Source: Ornithinimicrobium cerasi
GTDB lineage: Bacteria; Actinomycetota; Actinomycetes; Actinomycetales; Dermatophilaceae
DNA: 64,000 nt
Assembly (NCBI RefSeq): GCF_003702705.1
Contig: NZ_QZMN01000003.1
Coordinates: forward strand, 248,001 to 312,000
Reading direction: 5' to 3'
A model generated the notes under the pieces. It was not told the origin of the DNA. It saw only the letters and a list, made by a program, of their open reading frames with translations, and searched no databases. A program made the translations under genes and the position numbers. This document shows positions 1 through 8,167 of the stretch, one piece after another (the first letter of the stretch is position 1; every line of letters starts with the position of its first letter).

Positions 1-615
1 CAGGCCGTAACCGGCCTGACCGGGGTGGACCGCGTCGCCCGCGGCGAGGTCCGACTGCCACTGGTCGTGGGACGCGAGCGGGGTGAAGCAGTCCACGAAC
101 GGCACGCCGCGGCGCTGGCACACGTCGGACTGGGCCTCCATGAGCACCCGGACCCGGTCGTTGACCTCGTGGTCCAGCGTCGGGGTGGGGCCGACCACGA
201 AGCAGGCGATCCCCGTCGAGCTGGCCTCGTCGAGGATGTTCGCCATGTTGAGTCGCGAACGCGCGGTCGTCAGTCCCTGCGCGACGTCCTCGGCGCCCAT
301 CGAGACGACGAGCCGCCGCTCCGACCTGCCCGCCCAGCGCGGCGGGCACTCCACCCGCCACCGGTTCATCACGTCGGCCGAGCTGCTGCCGCGCACGCCG
401 AGGTTGTAGGAGGTCAGGCCGGCGTCCTGGGTGTCCGTGCGGCCCACCACCCGGGAGACCCAGCCCAGGGCCTTCGGGTCGCCGTACCCGGCCACGAAGC
501 CGTCGCCCACGAAGCAGAGCCCGATGTCGCGCGGTCCCTCCGTGACCGTGAAGTCCGCGCTGGGGGTGTAGTGCAGGTCGACGGGTCCCCCGTCGGTCCG
601 CTCGTCGGTGGTCAC
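1..615 (-). CDS. SGNH/GDSL-type hydrolase, C-terminus beyond window edge
   Basis: The minus-strand frame opens at a GTG (613-615) and runs off the left edge, so at least 205 residues are seen but no stop. The protein has the SGNH hydrolase pattern: a block I nucleophile region reading VGDGFVAGYG near residue 37, where the usual GDS serine position is occupied by glycine in GDGF, and a late DAVHPGQAGY segment matching the conserved DxxH catalytic Asp/His block. SGNH proteins are esterases, lipases or acyl-transfer enzymes; no signal peptide is visible, so a cytoplasmic esterase is likely. The start is supported by GGAGG at 626-630, ten bases upstream, and by an in-frame stop further upstream. 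It follows the 56-aa DUF6104-like gene by 30 bases and is probably co-transcribed with it. The substrate cannot be told. The Gly at the usual Ser position should be noted when activity is assumed. Confidence 0.75.
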   Translation of the reverse strand, partial: MTTDERTDGGPVDLHYTPSADFTVTEGPRDIGLCFVGDGFVAGYGDPKALGWVSRVVGRTDTQDAGLTSYNLGVRGSSSADVMNRWRVECPPRWAGRSERRLVVSMGAEDVAQGLTTARSRLNMANILDEASSTGIACFVVGPTPTLDHEVNDRVRVLMEAQSDVCQRRGVPFVDCFTPLASHDQWQSDLAAGDAVHPGQAGYGL

Positions 616-645
616 GTCGTCATCGCCTCCGCCATGCTGGGTCGC

Positions 646-816
646 TCACTCGTCGTCGTCCCGGGCGAGCCAGGTCGCCAGCCGGTCGACCGGGGTCTCG
701 AACTCGGGGTGCAGGTCGACGAAGGTCCGCAGCTGCTCGGACAGCCAGCCCAGCGTCACCTCGTCCCCGCCCCGGCGCTCGGCCAGCTCCTCGATCCCAC
801 GGTCGGTGAAGTACAC
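646..816 (-). CDS. Small DUF6104-like protein, 56 aa
   Basis: A short minus-strand gene reading VYFTDRGIEELAERRGG at its start and ending LATWLARDDDE. I recognise this as the small actinobacterial DUF6104 type, acidic and presumably cytoplasmic, of unknown function. The family start MYFTDRGIEEL fits the GTG used here (814-816). No Shine-Dalgarno lies before it. Instead a TAACCT hexamer sits six bases upstream, implying a leaderless transcript, and the TAA of that hexamer is also the stop codon of the acetyltransferase gene upstream. The SGNH hydrolase gene follows 30 bases downstream. Family assignment is from memory of the conserved sequence; no function should be inferred. Confidence 0.8.
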   Translation of the reverse strand: MYFTDRGIEELAERRGGDEVTLGWLSEQLRTFVDLHPEFETPVDRLATWLARDDDE

Positions 817-822
817 GTAGGC

Positions 823-828
823 AGGTTA
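823..828 (-). promoter_or_regulatory. Leaderless -10 (TAACCT) of the DUF6104-like gene
   Basis: On the minus strand TAACCT lies six bases before the GTG start at 816. Its first three bases are the TAA stop of the acetyltransferase gene, so the stop codon doubles as the promoter. No clear -35 was seen. Confidence 0.5.
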
Positions 829-1881
829 ACGCCCGGGCCCCGCCGAGCCCGGGAGGCTCAGGCTGCGGTGCCAGGACTGCGTCGTGTAGGCCGTGGTCCA
901 GCCCAGGCTGAGGTAGAGCCCGTCGGCCCCCGTGGGCGAGTGGGCGTCCACCTCGAGCTTGACCGACTCGCGCCCCCGGACGGCGGCGTCCGCGACGACC
1001 GTGCGCAGGAGGGACTTGGCCACCCCGCGGCCCCGGGCCCGGCGGTGGACGCCGATGTACTCCACGTAGGTGGAGTCGGGGCGGGCGCGTCCGTGCTCGT
1101 CGACGCCCCCCGTCGAGGTGGTGGCGACGAGTGCACCGGCCGGCTCGCCGTCGACGGTGGCGAGCCACCAGTGGTCCCAGCGGTGCCCCGGATCCTCGCG
1201 CAGCCGGTTGACGAACTCCTCGAAGGTCTCGCGGTAGGAGTTGAAGTGGTCGGCGAAGGACTCCTCGAGGACGAGGTGCACGGCGCGCAGGTCCTCCTCC
1301 TGCGGCATCCCCACGCCGTCGTCACGCCGGACGCGGCGGATCTCGACGCCGGGCCGGGTCACCACCGGCTCGGCATCCGTCCCCGGGTCCACCGGCCGGG
1401 TCATCTGCCACCACTCGCGGACCTGCTCGTAGCCGGCCGCCGCGAGCCACCGCTGCTGGCGCGGGTCGTCGGCGTAGGCGCCCGAGTCCAGCTGGGTGGT
1501 GGCCATGCCGCGGCGCTCCAGCACCTCCCGTCCGAGGTCCTCGGCCCGGCCGAAGCCGTGCGCGGCCAGAGGGTCGGCGTGGTGGTCGGGCAGGTCGGGG
1601 TCGACCGTCACGCCCACCAGCACCCGTCCCGCGGCCCGGTCGTGGCAGTTGATCCAGGCGCGCAGGACCCCGTCGGCGTCGCGGACCACCTCGTGCAGCC
1701 GGGTGCTGGCGCCGCGGCCGGTGACCTCGGCGGCCACCGACTGGCTGTCCGCCCCCGGCCAGCCCCGCGCCTCCCGCTCGTGCCTGCGCAGGAGCCGCGC
1801 GAGGTCGTCCAGGTCGTCGGCGTCGGGCGGGTAGGCGGTGAACCCGGCGGGCAGGGCAGGTCCGGCGGCGCTGACGGTCAT
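826..1881 (-). CDS. GNAT family N-acetyltransferase, probably two tandem GNAT domains
   Basis: This 351-residue protein ends in a clear GNAT domain: the acetyl-CoA pyrophosphate loop appears as RRARGRGVAK near residues 280-289, followed by VEYIGV-type beta strand logic just before it and an YLSLGW end strand near the C-terminus. The N-terminal half (LLRRHEREARGW to GVTVDPDLPDHHADPLAAHG) looks like a second, degenerate GNAT fold, as in other double-GNAT actinobacterial proteins. The acceptor substrate is unknown. The ATG start (1879-1881) overlaps the TGA of the alpha/beta hydrolase by four bases (ATGA), implying translational coupling in one operon behind the LacI regulator. A longer upstream open frame exists but runs through the hydrolase gene and is not used. 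Confidence 0.85.
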   Translation of the reverse strand: MTVSAAGPALPAGFTAYPPDADDLDDLARLLRRHEREARGWPGADSQSVAAEVTGRGASTRLHEVVRDADGVLRAWINCHDRAAGRVLVGVTVDPDLPDHHADPLAAHGFGRAEDLGREVLERRGMATTQLDSGAYADDPRQQRWLAAAGYEQVREWWQMTRPVDPGTDAEPVVTRPGVEIRRVRRDDGVGMPQEEDLRAVHLVLEESFADHFNSYRETFEEFVNRLREDPGHRWDHWWLATVDGEPAGALVATTSTGGVDEHGRARPDSTYVEYIGVHRRARGRGVAKSLLRTVVADAAVRGRESVKLEVDAHSPTGADGLYLSLGWTTAYTTQSWHRSLSLPGSAGPGR

Positions 1882-2687
1882 GCGGGCCAGTGTGCCAAAC
1901 GCTCCACGCCGCGGACGTGGTCCAGGTGACCCAGCACGAGCCGGCTGGTCTCGACCGGACGCTCGAGGCTGGGCAGGTGACCGGCCCAGGCGAGCTCCAC
2001 CAGCTTGCCGTGCGGGACCTCCCCGGCCACCCGACGGGCGGTCGCGGAGAAGTCCGGGAGGTCGTGGCCGCCCGCCACGGCCAGGGTCGGCGCGGTCACG
2101 TCGGCGAGGTCGAGGGGGGTGTCGTCGTCGGACTCCTCGGCCGCGCCGGCGGCCAGCTGGAGGGTGTAGGCCCGGTGCTGCATCGTCAGGACGAGCTCCC
2201 GGGCGGCGTCGTCCGCCTCGGGGCCGACGAAGTGATCGACCATGAGTTCCGAGGCGCCGTCGAGGTCGCCCGCGTCGACGAGCCTGACCTCCTCCCGCCA
2301 CAGCCGCCGGAGCTCCTCCGACGGGGTGAGGTCGGGGGCCGCGGGGCACAGGAGGGCCAGGGCGGCCACCCGGGCGGGCGTCCGGGTCGCGACCCGCAGC
2401 GCGACGGAGCCCCCCGCCGAGGCACCGACGAGGGCGAACCGGTCGAGCGCGAGGGTGTCCGCCACCTCGAGGACGTCGTCCGCCGCGTCCCACGGCCGGG
2501 TCCCGGCCGGGGTCCTGCCGAAGCCCCGCAGGTCGGGAAGGACCACCCGGTAGCCCGCGGTCACGAGGACGTCCCGCTGGTGGTGCCACATCCTGGAGTC
2601 CGCCACGCCCGCGTGCAGGAGGAGGACAGCCGGTCCCTCGCCGACGACGTCGGTGCTGATGGTCACCGGGACACGGTAGGGCACCAC
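1878..2687 (-). CDS. Alpha/beta hydrolase
   Basis: About 269 residues with the alpha/beta hydrolase fold: oxyanion region VLLLHAGVADSRMW, nucleophile elbow GASAGGS, a late acid in GGHDLPDF and the catalytic histidine in WAGHLPSLERP. The YRVVLPDLRGFGRT stretch is typical of the serine-hydrolase branch that includes esterases and C-C bond hydrolases. The start is placed at one of two adjacent GTG codons (2682-2687) because the family begins right before TISTDVVGEGPAV; the open frame continues to 2759 into the inverted-repeat element, and that extension is basic and proline-rich, unlike coding sequence of this family. It overlaps the acetyltransferase start by four bases. The substrate is unknown; position behind galactose-mutarotase and LacI genes suggests, but does not show, a role in sugar or ester removal. 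Confidence 0.8.
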   Translation of the reverse strand: MVPYRVPVTISTDVVGEGPAVLLLHAGVADSRMWHHQRDVLVTAGYRVVLPDLRGFGRTPAGTRPWDAADDVLEVADTLALDRFALVGASAGGSVALRVATRTPARVAALALLCPAAPDLTPSEELRRLWREEVRLVDAGDLDGASELMVDHFVGPEADDAARELVLTMQHRAYTLQLAAGAAEESDDDTPLDLADVTAPTLAVAGGHDLPDFSATARRVAGEVPHGKLVELAWAGHLPSLERPVETSRLVLGHLDHVRGVERLAHWPA

Positions 2688-2757
2688 CGGCGGCCCGGGG
2701 GATGGTGGTCGGACCGTGCGCCGACGTCCCCGCCGCGCCGTGCCCGCCCTCTGCGGC

Positions 2758-2825
2758 ACTCACAGGCCCGAACCCTCAAGAACGCCGGATGCATCCGCCC
2801 TTTCACACGATTGCCGCCTGTGAGT
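2758..2825. repeat. Intergenic inverted-repeat element with GGATGCATCC core, copy A
   Basis: Arms ACTCACAGGC (2758-2767) and GCCTGTGAGT (2816-2825) are exact inverse complements. Between them lies a 10-bp palindrome GGATGCATCC at 2787-2796. A second copy with the same arms and core lies at 13347-13413. Here it separates the aldose epimerase gene from the hydrolase gene on the same strand, so it could be a terminator or RNA-processing structure; there is no T-run. Confidence 0.75.
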
Positions 2826-2888
2826 TGCCGCGACGAGGGAGGTCAGGCGGGCGGCGGGCGGGCGGTGGGTGGGTGGGCGGGCGGGTGG

Positions 2889-3776
2889 TCAGAGGATCGC
2901 GGCGAGCGTCAGCGTCAGCGACCGGGAGTCGCCCGGCTGCAGGAGGACGCCGTCCGGGTCGCTGTTGAAGGCGTCCGGGGGACAGGTCATCGGCTCGATC
3001 GCCGCGCCCCGCCGGCCGATCCGGTCGCCGGTGTAGAGCTGGACCCAGCGGGCCTCGCTCGTCATCCGCACGCCCACCGTGTCCGGGTGGGTGAGCTCGA
3101 CCACCCACCGGCCCTCCGGCAGGTCGGTGTAGGCGTTGTCGACCAGCCGCTCACCCACCTCCGTGGGCGCGAGGAAGTCGTGCGGGGTGCCCGCCACCGG
3201 GGCCAGCCCCGCCGGCGAGAGCCGCTCGTCGGTGAGGAGCACGGTCGGCGCCGGGAGGTGCAGCGTGCACTCCGCCAGCGGCCGGTCGTCGCAGGAGAGG
3301 TAGGGGTGGGTGGAGGCACCGAACGGTGCGGGTCCGGACCCCTGGTTCGTGCCGGTGACGGTCAGGGTGAGCCCCTGCCCAGCGTCCAGCGCGTAGGTGG
3401 CCCGGCAGAGCACGTCGAAGGGGTAGCCGTAGGTCGCCGGCAGGTCCAGGACCCACGACCCCGCCCCCGACGAGGAGGTCTGCAGGTCCCATGCCTGGAA
3501 GGCCCCGAGCCCGTGCAGGGCCGCTCCCGTCTGCGGCTCGTCCACCGGCAGCCGGTATGACGTGCCGCCCACCTCGTACCGGCCGCCCACCACCCGGTTC
3601 GGCCACGGGACCAGGGTGCGGCCCTGGTAGCCGTCGGCGAGGTCGTCGTCCGCGCGGACGGGCTGGACGAGGTGCCGGCCCCGGTGGGTGAGGGACAGCA
3701 GGCTGGCCCCCACCTGCCCGACCCGGGCCTCGTAGCTCCCGGCAACGAGCGTGGTGATGCTGCCGTTGACGGTCAT
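2889..3776 (-). CDS. Aldose 1-epimerase (galactose mutarotase-like)
   Basis: This 295-residue protein interconverts alpha and beta anomers of free aldoses in the cytoplasm. The supporting sites are the first histidine in AALHGLGAF (around residue 92), THPYLSC carrying the second histidine, and the catalytic glutamate in GAAIEPMTCPPDAFN near the C-terminus. Length and motifs fit the GalM superfamily, the branch close to actinobacterial 'aldose 1-epimerase family' proteins. The ATG at 3774-3776 overlaps the stop of the LacI gene by four bases (ATGA), so the two are translationally coupled. The position beside a sugar importer and glycoside hydrolases suggests it handles the beta-anomers freed by those enzymes. 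The exact sugar is not determined. Confidence 0.88.
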   Translation of the reverse strand: MTVNGSITTLVAGSYEARVGQVGASLLSLTHRGRHLVQPVRADDDLADGYQGRTLVPWPNRVVGGRYEVGGTSYRLPVDEPQTGAALHGLGAFQAWDLQTSSSGAGSWVLDLPATYGYPFDVLCRATYALDAGQGLTLTVTGTNQGSGPAPFGASTHPYLSCDDRPLAECTLHLPAPTVLLTDERLSPAGLAPVAGTPHDFLAPTEVGERLVDNAYTDLPEGRWVVELTHPDTVGVRMTSEARWVQLYTGDRIGRRGAAIEPMTCPPDAFNSDPDGVLLQPGDSRSLTLTLAAIL

Positions 3777-4813
3777 GCGCTCTCCTCGAGGACGACGACG
3801 GGGTGGCGGGTGCCGGTGGTGGACTCCCGCGGCACGAGGGACCACGGCACGTCGGGGTGGGCGGGCTGCGCCGTCGACCCGTTGATCCGGTCGATCAGCA
3901 GGTCGAGGACGGTGCGGGTCAGGGCGTCCAGGTCCGGGCGGATCGTCGTCAGGGCCGGGGTGTGGAAGCGCCCCTCGGGGATGTCGTCGAACCCCGCGAC
4001 GGCGATGTCGTCGGGGACCCGGACCCCTGCCTCGAAACAGGCTCGGAGCGCGCCGACGGCCATCAGGTCGTTGAAGGCGAAGACGGCGTCCGGGCGGTGG
4101 GCCGCGGGCAGGTCGAGCAGGGCGCGCATCCCGAGGTAGCCCTCCGCCCGACCGAACCCCCGCACGCGCACCACCCGTTCGGCCGGAAGCTCGACCCCGG
4201 CGGCGTCGAGCGCCTCCCGGTAGCCCCGCAGCCGGACCGAGGCGGTGCCCTCGCGCAGCTGCCGCCCGAGCGCGGCCAGCCGGCGACGGCCGGTGCCGAG
4301 CAGGTGCTCGCCCATCGCTCGGGACGCCGCGACCGAGTCCACCGCCACGTGGTCGAACTGCGTCGGTGTCCGCCGCTCGCCCAGCAGCACCAGGGGGAGG
4401 CTGTCGGTGCGGGCGGCGATCTCCTCCGCGGTCAGGGTCAGCGGGCTGAGGATGACGCCGTCGACCATGTGGGCCCGGATGCCGGAGAGGACGAGACGCT
4501 CCTGCTCGGGGTCCCCGCCGGTCTCGTCGAGGAGGAGGAGGAACCCGCGACGGGTCGCCTGCTCGGACAACCGCGCGGCGACCTCGGCGAAGTACGGCTG
4601 GGTGAGCTGCGGCAGGGCCATCGCGATGAAGCCGCCGCGCCCGTGCTTGAGCTGGCGGGCGGCGAGGTTGGGCCGGTAGCCGAGGGCGGTCAGCGACGCG
4701 CTCACCCGCTCGCGCATCGCCGGACTGACGTGGGGCTGGTCGTTGACCACGTTCGAGACGGTCTTGACGGACACCCCGGCATGGAGCGCCACGTCCTTCA
4801 GCCTGACCGCCAT
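3773..4813 (-). CDS. LacI family transcriptional repressor
   Basis: A 346-residue regulator with the N-terminal helix-turn-helix (RLKDVALHAGVSVKTVSNVVN, residues 4-24), hinge region and a periplasmic-binding-protein-like effector domain including GVILSPL and VAGFDDIPEGRFHTPALTTI, standard for the family. It lies divergent to the sugar-importer operon, with two TTTACAACG-containing operator candidates between them, and leads the minus-strand operon of epimerase, hydrolase and acetyltransferase. The start ATG has a TACGAT hexamer six bases upstream, so the mRNA is probably leaderless. The likely role is sugar-responsive repression of the importer, the GH43 and GH2 genes, and itself. The effector is unknown. 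Confidence 0.9.
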   Translation of the reverse strand: MAVRLKDVALHAGVSVKTVSNVVNDQPHVSPAMRERVSASLTALGYRPNLAARQLKHGRGGFIAMALPQLTQPYFAEVAARLSEQATRRGFLLLLDETGGDPEQERLVLSGIRAHMVDGVILSPLTLTAEEIAARTDSLPLVLLGERRTPTQFDHVAVDSVAASRAMGEHLLGTGRRRLAALGRQLREGTASVRLRGYREALDAAGVELPAERVVRVRGFGRAEGYLGMRALLDLPAAHRPDAVFAFNDLMAVGALRACFEAGVRVPDDIAVAGFDDIPEGRFHTPALTTIRPDLDALTRTVLDLLIDRINGSTAQPAHPDVPWSLVPRESTTGTRHPVVVLEESA

Positions 4814-4819
4814 GCGGTC

Positions 4820-4825
4820 ATCGTA
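4820..4825 (-). promoter_or_regulatory. Leaderless -10 (TACGAT) of the LacI gene
   Basis: TACGAT on the minus strand is six bases upstream of the LacI ATG at 4813, with no Shine-Dalgarno between. Confidence 0.55.
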
Positions 4826-4865
4826 GGGGGCGGGAGGGTCGCGCCGGGGGCCGTGCCGGTTCGTC

Positions 4866-4879
4866 TTTACAACGTTGCA
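4866..4879. promoter_or_regulatory. LacI operator candidate O1 (TTTACAACGTTGCA)
   Basis: An imperfect palindrome centred on CAACGTTG in the divergent region. The half-site TTTACAACG recurs inverted at 4918-4926, consistent with a pair of LacI-family sites serving both directions. Confidence 0.55.
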
Positions 4880-4906
4880 CACCACCGGCATACTCAGGCA
4901 GAGCCG

Positions 4907-4926
4907 CAACGGTGATCCGTTGTAAA
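4907..4926. promoter_or_regulatory. LacI operator candidate O2 with CGTTGTAAA half-site
   Basis: CAACGG and CCGTTG are inverse complements around TGAT, and the right half extends to CGTTGTAAA, the inverse of the O1 half-site. It lies about 23 bases before the binding-protein start, where repressor binding would block transcription or initiation. Confidence 0.55.
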
Positions 4927-4948
4927 CCCGGGAGACAAGGACGTCGCA

Positions 4949-6304
4949 ATGAACCCGCAGAGCAGCCGCACCCCCTTCAACCGCCGGACCTTCCTGTCGC
5001 TGGCCGCAGCCGGAGGCATGTCGGCCACGCTGGCCGCCTGCGGCGGAGGCACCTCGCCCCGGGACGCGGGCGGGGCCGATCCCGTCGCCGCGAGCGGTGA
5101 CGGCGGCGCGAGCGGCTACGACGGTCCGAACGTGGACCTGGCCTTCTGGAACGGCTTCACCGGCGGTGACGGCCCGACGATGAAGGCCCTGGTCGACCAG
5201 TTCAACACCGAGCACGCCAACATCGCGGTGACGATGACGACCATGCAGTGGGCCGACTACTACTCCAAGCTGCCGACCGCGGTGTCCTCGGGCAACGGTC
5301 CCGACGTGGGCATCATGCACGTCGACTCCGTCGCCACCAACGCCGCGCGCAACGTCATCCAGCCGCTCGACGACGTCGCCACCGCGCTGGAGCTGCAGGA
5401 GTCGGACTTCGCCCCCGTGCCGTGGCAGGCCGGCATCTTCGACGGCAAGCGCTTCGCCATCCCGCTGGACGTCCACCCGCTCGGCTTCTACTACAACAAG
5501 GCGCTCATGGAGGAGGCCGGTCTCGACCCCGAGGCCCCGCCCACCGACGAGGCGTCCTACATGGAGGCGCTCGAGGCCCTCAAGGGCGCCGGCATCCAGG
5601 GCCACTGGGCCAGCCCGTTCCCCTTCACCGGCGGGCTGTCGGTGCAGAGCCTCATCTACCAGTTCGGCGGCAGCCTCTTCAACGAGGACGGCACCACGGT
5701 CCTGTGGGCCGAGGAGCCGGGCGTCAAGGCGATGACCTGGTGGGCCGACCTCATCAAGCAGGGGTACTCCCCGGCCAAGGTCGACCAGGACGCCGACTAC
5801 GTCGCCCTGAAGAACGGCGAGAACGCCTTCAACTGGAACGGCATCTGGCAGATCAACGACCTGAAGCAGACCGACCTGGAGTGGGGCGTCGCCGCCCTGC
5901 CCAACATCGGCGGCACGCCGGCGGCGTGGGCAGGGTCGCACCAGTTCGTGCTCCCCGTGCAGAAGTCGGCCGACGAGAACAAGGCCCAGGCCTCGCGGGT
6001 GTTCCTCAACTGGATCAGCGAGCAGTCCCAGGCCTGGGGCGAGGCCGGTCAGGTCCCCGCCCGCAACTCCGCACGGGAGGCCGAGGAGTTCACCTCGCTG
6101 GAGGAGCAGAACACGCTGGCCAGCCAGATCGACGACCTCAAGTTCCTGCCGGCCGTCCCCGGCATCGGCGACTGCATGGGCGAGTTCGACAAGGCGCTCA
6201 ACGCCTCGGTGCTCGGCGGCGCCGACCCGGCGAAGGCGCTGGCCGACGCGGCGGCGCGCGCCCAGAAGATCCTGGAGGACAACGCCACCAAGTACGGCCG
6301 CTGA
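4949..6304 (+). CDS. Sugar ABC transporter substrate-binding lipoprotein (CUT1, family 1)
   Basis: A 451-residue extracellular binding protein. The N-terminus has a twin-arginine-like NRRTFLSLAAA stretch followed by a lipobox LAAC with the acylated cysteine at residue 31, so the mature protein is a membrane-anchored lipoprotein. VDLAFWNGFTGGDGPTMKALVDQFN, GPDVGIMHVDSV and the FAIPLDVHPLGFYYNKALMEEAG motif are typical of carbohydrate-binding family 1 proteins. It is first in the operon with two permeases and three glycosidases and lies downstream of two LacI-type operator sites. GGGAGA about 15 bases upstream is only a weak Shine-Dalgarno. The ligand is presumably an oligosaccharide trimmed by the GH43/GH2 enzymes encoded next; this is inferred from context. 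Confidence 0.92.
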   Translation: MNPQSSRTPFNRRTFLSLAAAGGMSATLAACGGGTSPRDAGGADPVAASGDGGASGYDGPNVDLAFWNGFTGGDGPTMKALVDQFNTEHANIAVTMTTMQWADYYSKLPTAVSSGNGPDVGIMHVDSVATNAARNVIQPLDDVATALELQESDFAPVPWQAGIFDGKRFAIPLDVHPLGFYYNKALMEEAGLDPEAPPTDEASYMEALEALKGAGIQGHWASPFPFTGGLSVQSLIYQFGGSLFNEDGTTVLWAEEPGVKAMTWWADLIKQGYSPAKVDQDADYVALKNGENAFNWNGIWQINDLKQTDLEWGVAALPNIGGTPAAWAGSHQFVLPVQKSADENKAQASRVFLNWISEQSQAWGEAGQVPARNSAREAEEFTSLEEQNTLASQIDDLKFLPAVPGIGDCMGEFDKALNASVLGGADPAKALADAAARAQKILEDNATKYGR

Positions 6305-6306
6305 CG

Positions 6307-7305
6307 ATGGCACGCCGCACCTCGGCGGGGGCGGGCGGCCGCGCCGGCTCGCCCCTGACGCCCTACCTGTTCCTGGCGCCGTACCTGGTCCTCTTCGTCA
6401 CCTTCGTGGCCATCCCGGCCGTGCTGGGCCTGTGGATCAGCCTGCACAACTGGGACTACATGCTGGACAACCGTCCTTTCGTGGGGCTGCAGAACTACGC
6501 GGCGCTGTTCGACGAGACGTCCGTCTACTACCCGGACTTCTGGAACGGCATGAAGAACACCCTGATCTTCACGGTCGCGAGCGTGCCCTTCCTCGTGGTC
6601 CTGCCGCTGCTGCTGGCGCTGCTCCTGCACCAGAGGTTCCCGGGTCGGACCTTCTTCCGGGCGATGTTCTTCGCCCCCTACGTGCTCGGCGTCGCGGTCA
6701 TCGGCCTGATGTGGCGCTACCTGCTGGACAGCAACTTCGGCATGGTCAACGACATCCTCGGCACCGAGATCGCCTGGACCACCTCCCAGCCCTGGGCGTG
6801 GGTCTCCCTCGTCTTCGTCACGGTCTGGTGGACCCTCGGCTTCAACGCGATCATCTACCTCGCCGGGCTGGGCGACATCCCCACCGAGCAGTACGAGGCG
6901 GCCGCCCTCGACGGCGCGGGCTGGTGGGGCAAGTTCGTCAACGTGACGCTCCCCGGCCTGCGGCCCGTCCTGGTGTTCATCATGGTGACGACGATCCTGG
7001 CCAGCGCCAACATGTTCGGGCAGTCCTACCTCATCACCCAGGGCGGCCCCACGAACTCCACCGAGACGGCGATCATGGAGATCCTCGACCTCGGCCTGTC
7101 GCGCTACCAGATGGGCGCGGCGGCGGCGGAGAGCTACCTGCTCGCGCTGTTCCTCGGCGTGGTCTCGATCGTCAACTTCTGGCTGATGCGGGACAAGGAC
7201 GCCGCGGCCCAGAACAAGCTGCTCAAGCAGCAGCGCAAGGGCACCGGCACCCGTCGTCCGGACGACGTGCCCGCGACCCCTGCGAGCCTGGAGGTGTCCC
7301 GATGA
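6307..7305 (+). CDS. Sugar ABC transporter permease, MalF type
   Basis: A 332-residue inner-membrane permease with six or so hydrophobic segments, starting LFLAPYLVLFVTFVAIPAVLG, and the cytoplasmic EAA loop EAAALDGAGWWGKFVNVTLP that docks on the ATPase. The ATG is two bases past the binding-protein stop. It would form the translocation channel with the next permease. No ATPase gene is present in the operon, as is usual for actinobacterial CUT1 systems that share a multitasking ATPase. Confidence 0.92.
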   Translation: MARRTSAGAGGRAGSPLTPYLFLAPYLVLFVTFVAIPAVLGLWISLHNWDYMLDNRPFVGLQNYAALFDETSVYYPDFWNGMKNTLIFTVASVPFLVVLPLLLALLLHQRFPGRTFFRAMFFAPYVLGVAVIGLMWRYLLDSNFGMVNDILGTEIAWTTSQPWAWVSLVFVTVWWTLGFNAIIYLAGLGDIPTEQYEAAALDGAGWWGKFVNVTLPGLRPVLVFIMVTTILASANMFGQSYLITQGGPTNSTETAIMEILDLGLSRYQMGAAAAESYLLALFLGVVSIVNFWLMRDKDAAAQNKLLKQQRKGTGTRRPDDVPATPASLEVSR

Positions 7306-8129
7306 CCAAGGTCGCCCGCAACCCGCTGCTGTGGGTGCTGCTGCTCCTGCTCTCGCTCATCTTCATGGGGCCGCTCGTGGTGATGGGCCTGACCGCCCTG
7401 AAGACGCCCGGCGACGCCCAGGCCGCGGACTGGTCGTTCTGGCCGTCGGAGTTCACCGCCCGGGCGTTCGAGCTGCTCTTCAGCTCGCCCGACAACCCCA
7501 TCCTGCGCTGGTTCCTCAACTCGCTGATCGCGGCCTCGGCGCACTCGGTGCTCGTGGTGATCACGGCCTCGCTCGCCGGCTACGCGCTGGCGCGGATGGA
7601 CTTCCGGGGCAAGAACATCATGTTCGCGATCATCATCTCGACGATGTTCGTGCCGGGCTTCATCTTCATGATGCCGAACTTCCTCATGCTCGACCGGTTC
7701 GGCTGGCTGGACACCCTGCTGGCCATCGTCGTGCCGGGCGCCGCCGGGGCGTTCGGGGTGTTCTTCATGCGGCAGTTCTTCCTCTCGCTGCCCAAGGAGT
7801 TCGAGGAGAGCGCGCGCATCGACGGGGCCGGCCCGTTCACGACGTTCTTCCGGATCATGCTGCCCAACGCCACCCCGGCGCTGGTCACGCTGCTCGTCCT
7901 GAGCTTCCTGGCCAACTGGAACGACTTCATCTGGCCGCTCTACGTGCTCTTCAACGACGCCAACCTGACGCTCCAGCCCGGCCTGTCCAAGCTCCAGGGG
8001 GCCTACACGATCGACTACCCGGTCATCATGGCCGGCGCCGTCATCGCCTCGCTCCCGGTCCTCATCCTCTACACCTTCGTCCAACGCTTCGTGATCGAAG
8101 GCGTGGCCAGCTCCGGAGTCAAGGGCTGA
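7302..8129 (+). CDS. Sugar ABC transporter permease, MalG type
   Basis: A 275-residue partner permease: N-terminal membrane segment NPLLWVLLLLLSLIFMGPLVV, further hydrophobic segments, and the EAA loop FEESARIDGAGPFTTFFRIMLP. It overlaps the preceding permease by four bases (ATGA), pointing to stoichiometric coupled translation. The C-terminus ending VASSGVKG is characteristic of MalG-type subunits. Confidence 0.92.
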   Translation: MTKVARNPLLWVLLLLLSLIFMGPLVVMGLTALKTPGDAQAADWSFWPSEFTARAFELLFSSPDNPILRWFLNSLIAASAHSVLVVITASLAGYALARMDFRGKNIMFAIIISTMFVPGFIFMMPNFLMLDRFGWLDTLLAIVVPGAAGAFGVFFMRQFFLSLPKEFEESARIDGAGPFTTFFRIMLPNATPALVTLLVLSFLANWNDFIWPLYVLFNDANLTLQPGLSKLQGAYTIDYPVIMAGAVIASLPVLILYTFVQRFVIEGVASSGVKG

Positions 8130-8167
8130 CCGCTCCTCGCCCCGGGGTCCACCTCAAGGAGACGACG

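Noticed and set aside
25-1929. A 634-codon open frame on the plus strand at the left edge
   Set aside because: Antisense to SGNH hydrolase, DUF6104-like and GNAT genes; its residues form no recognisable protein.
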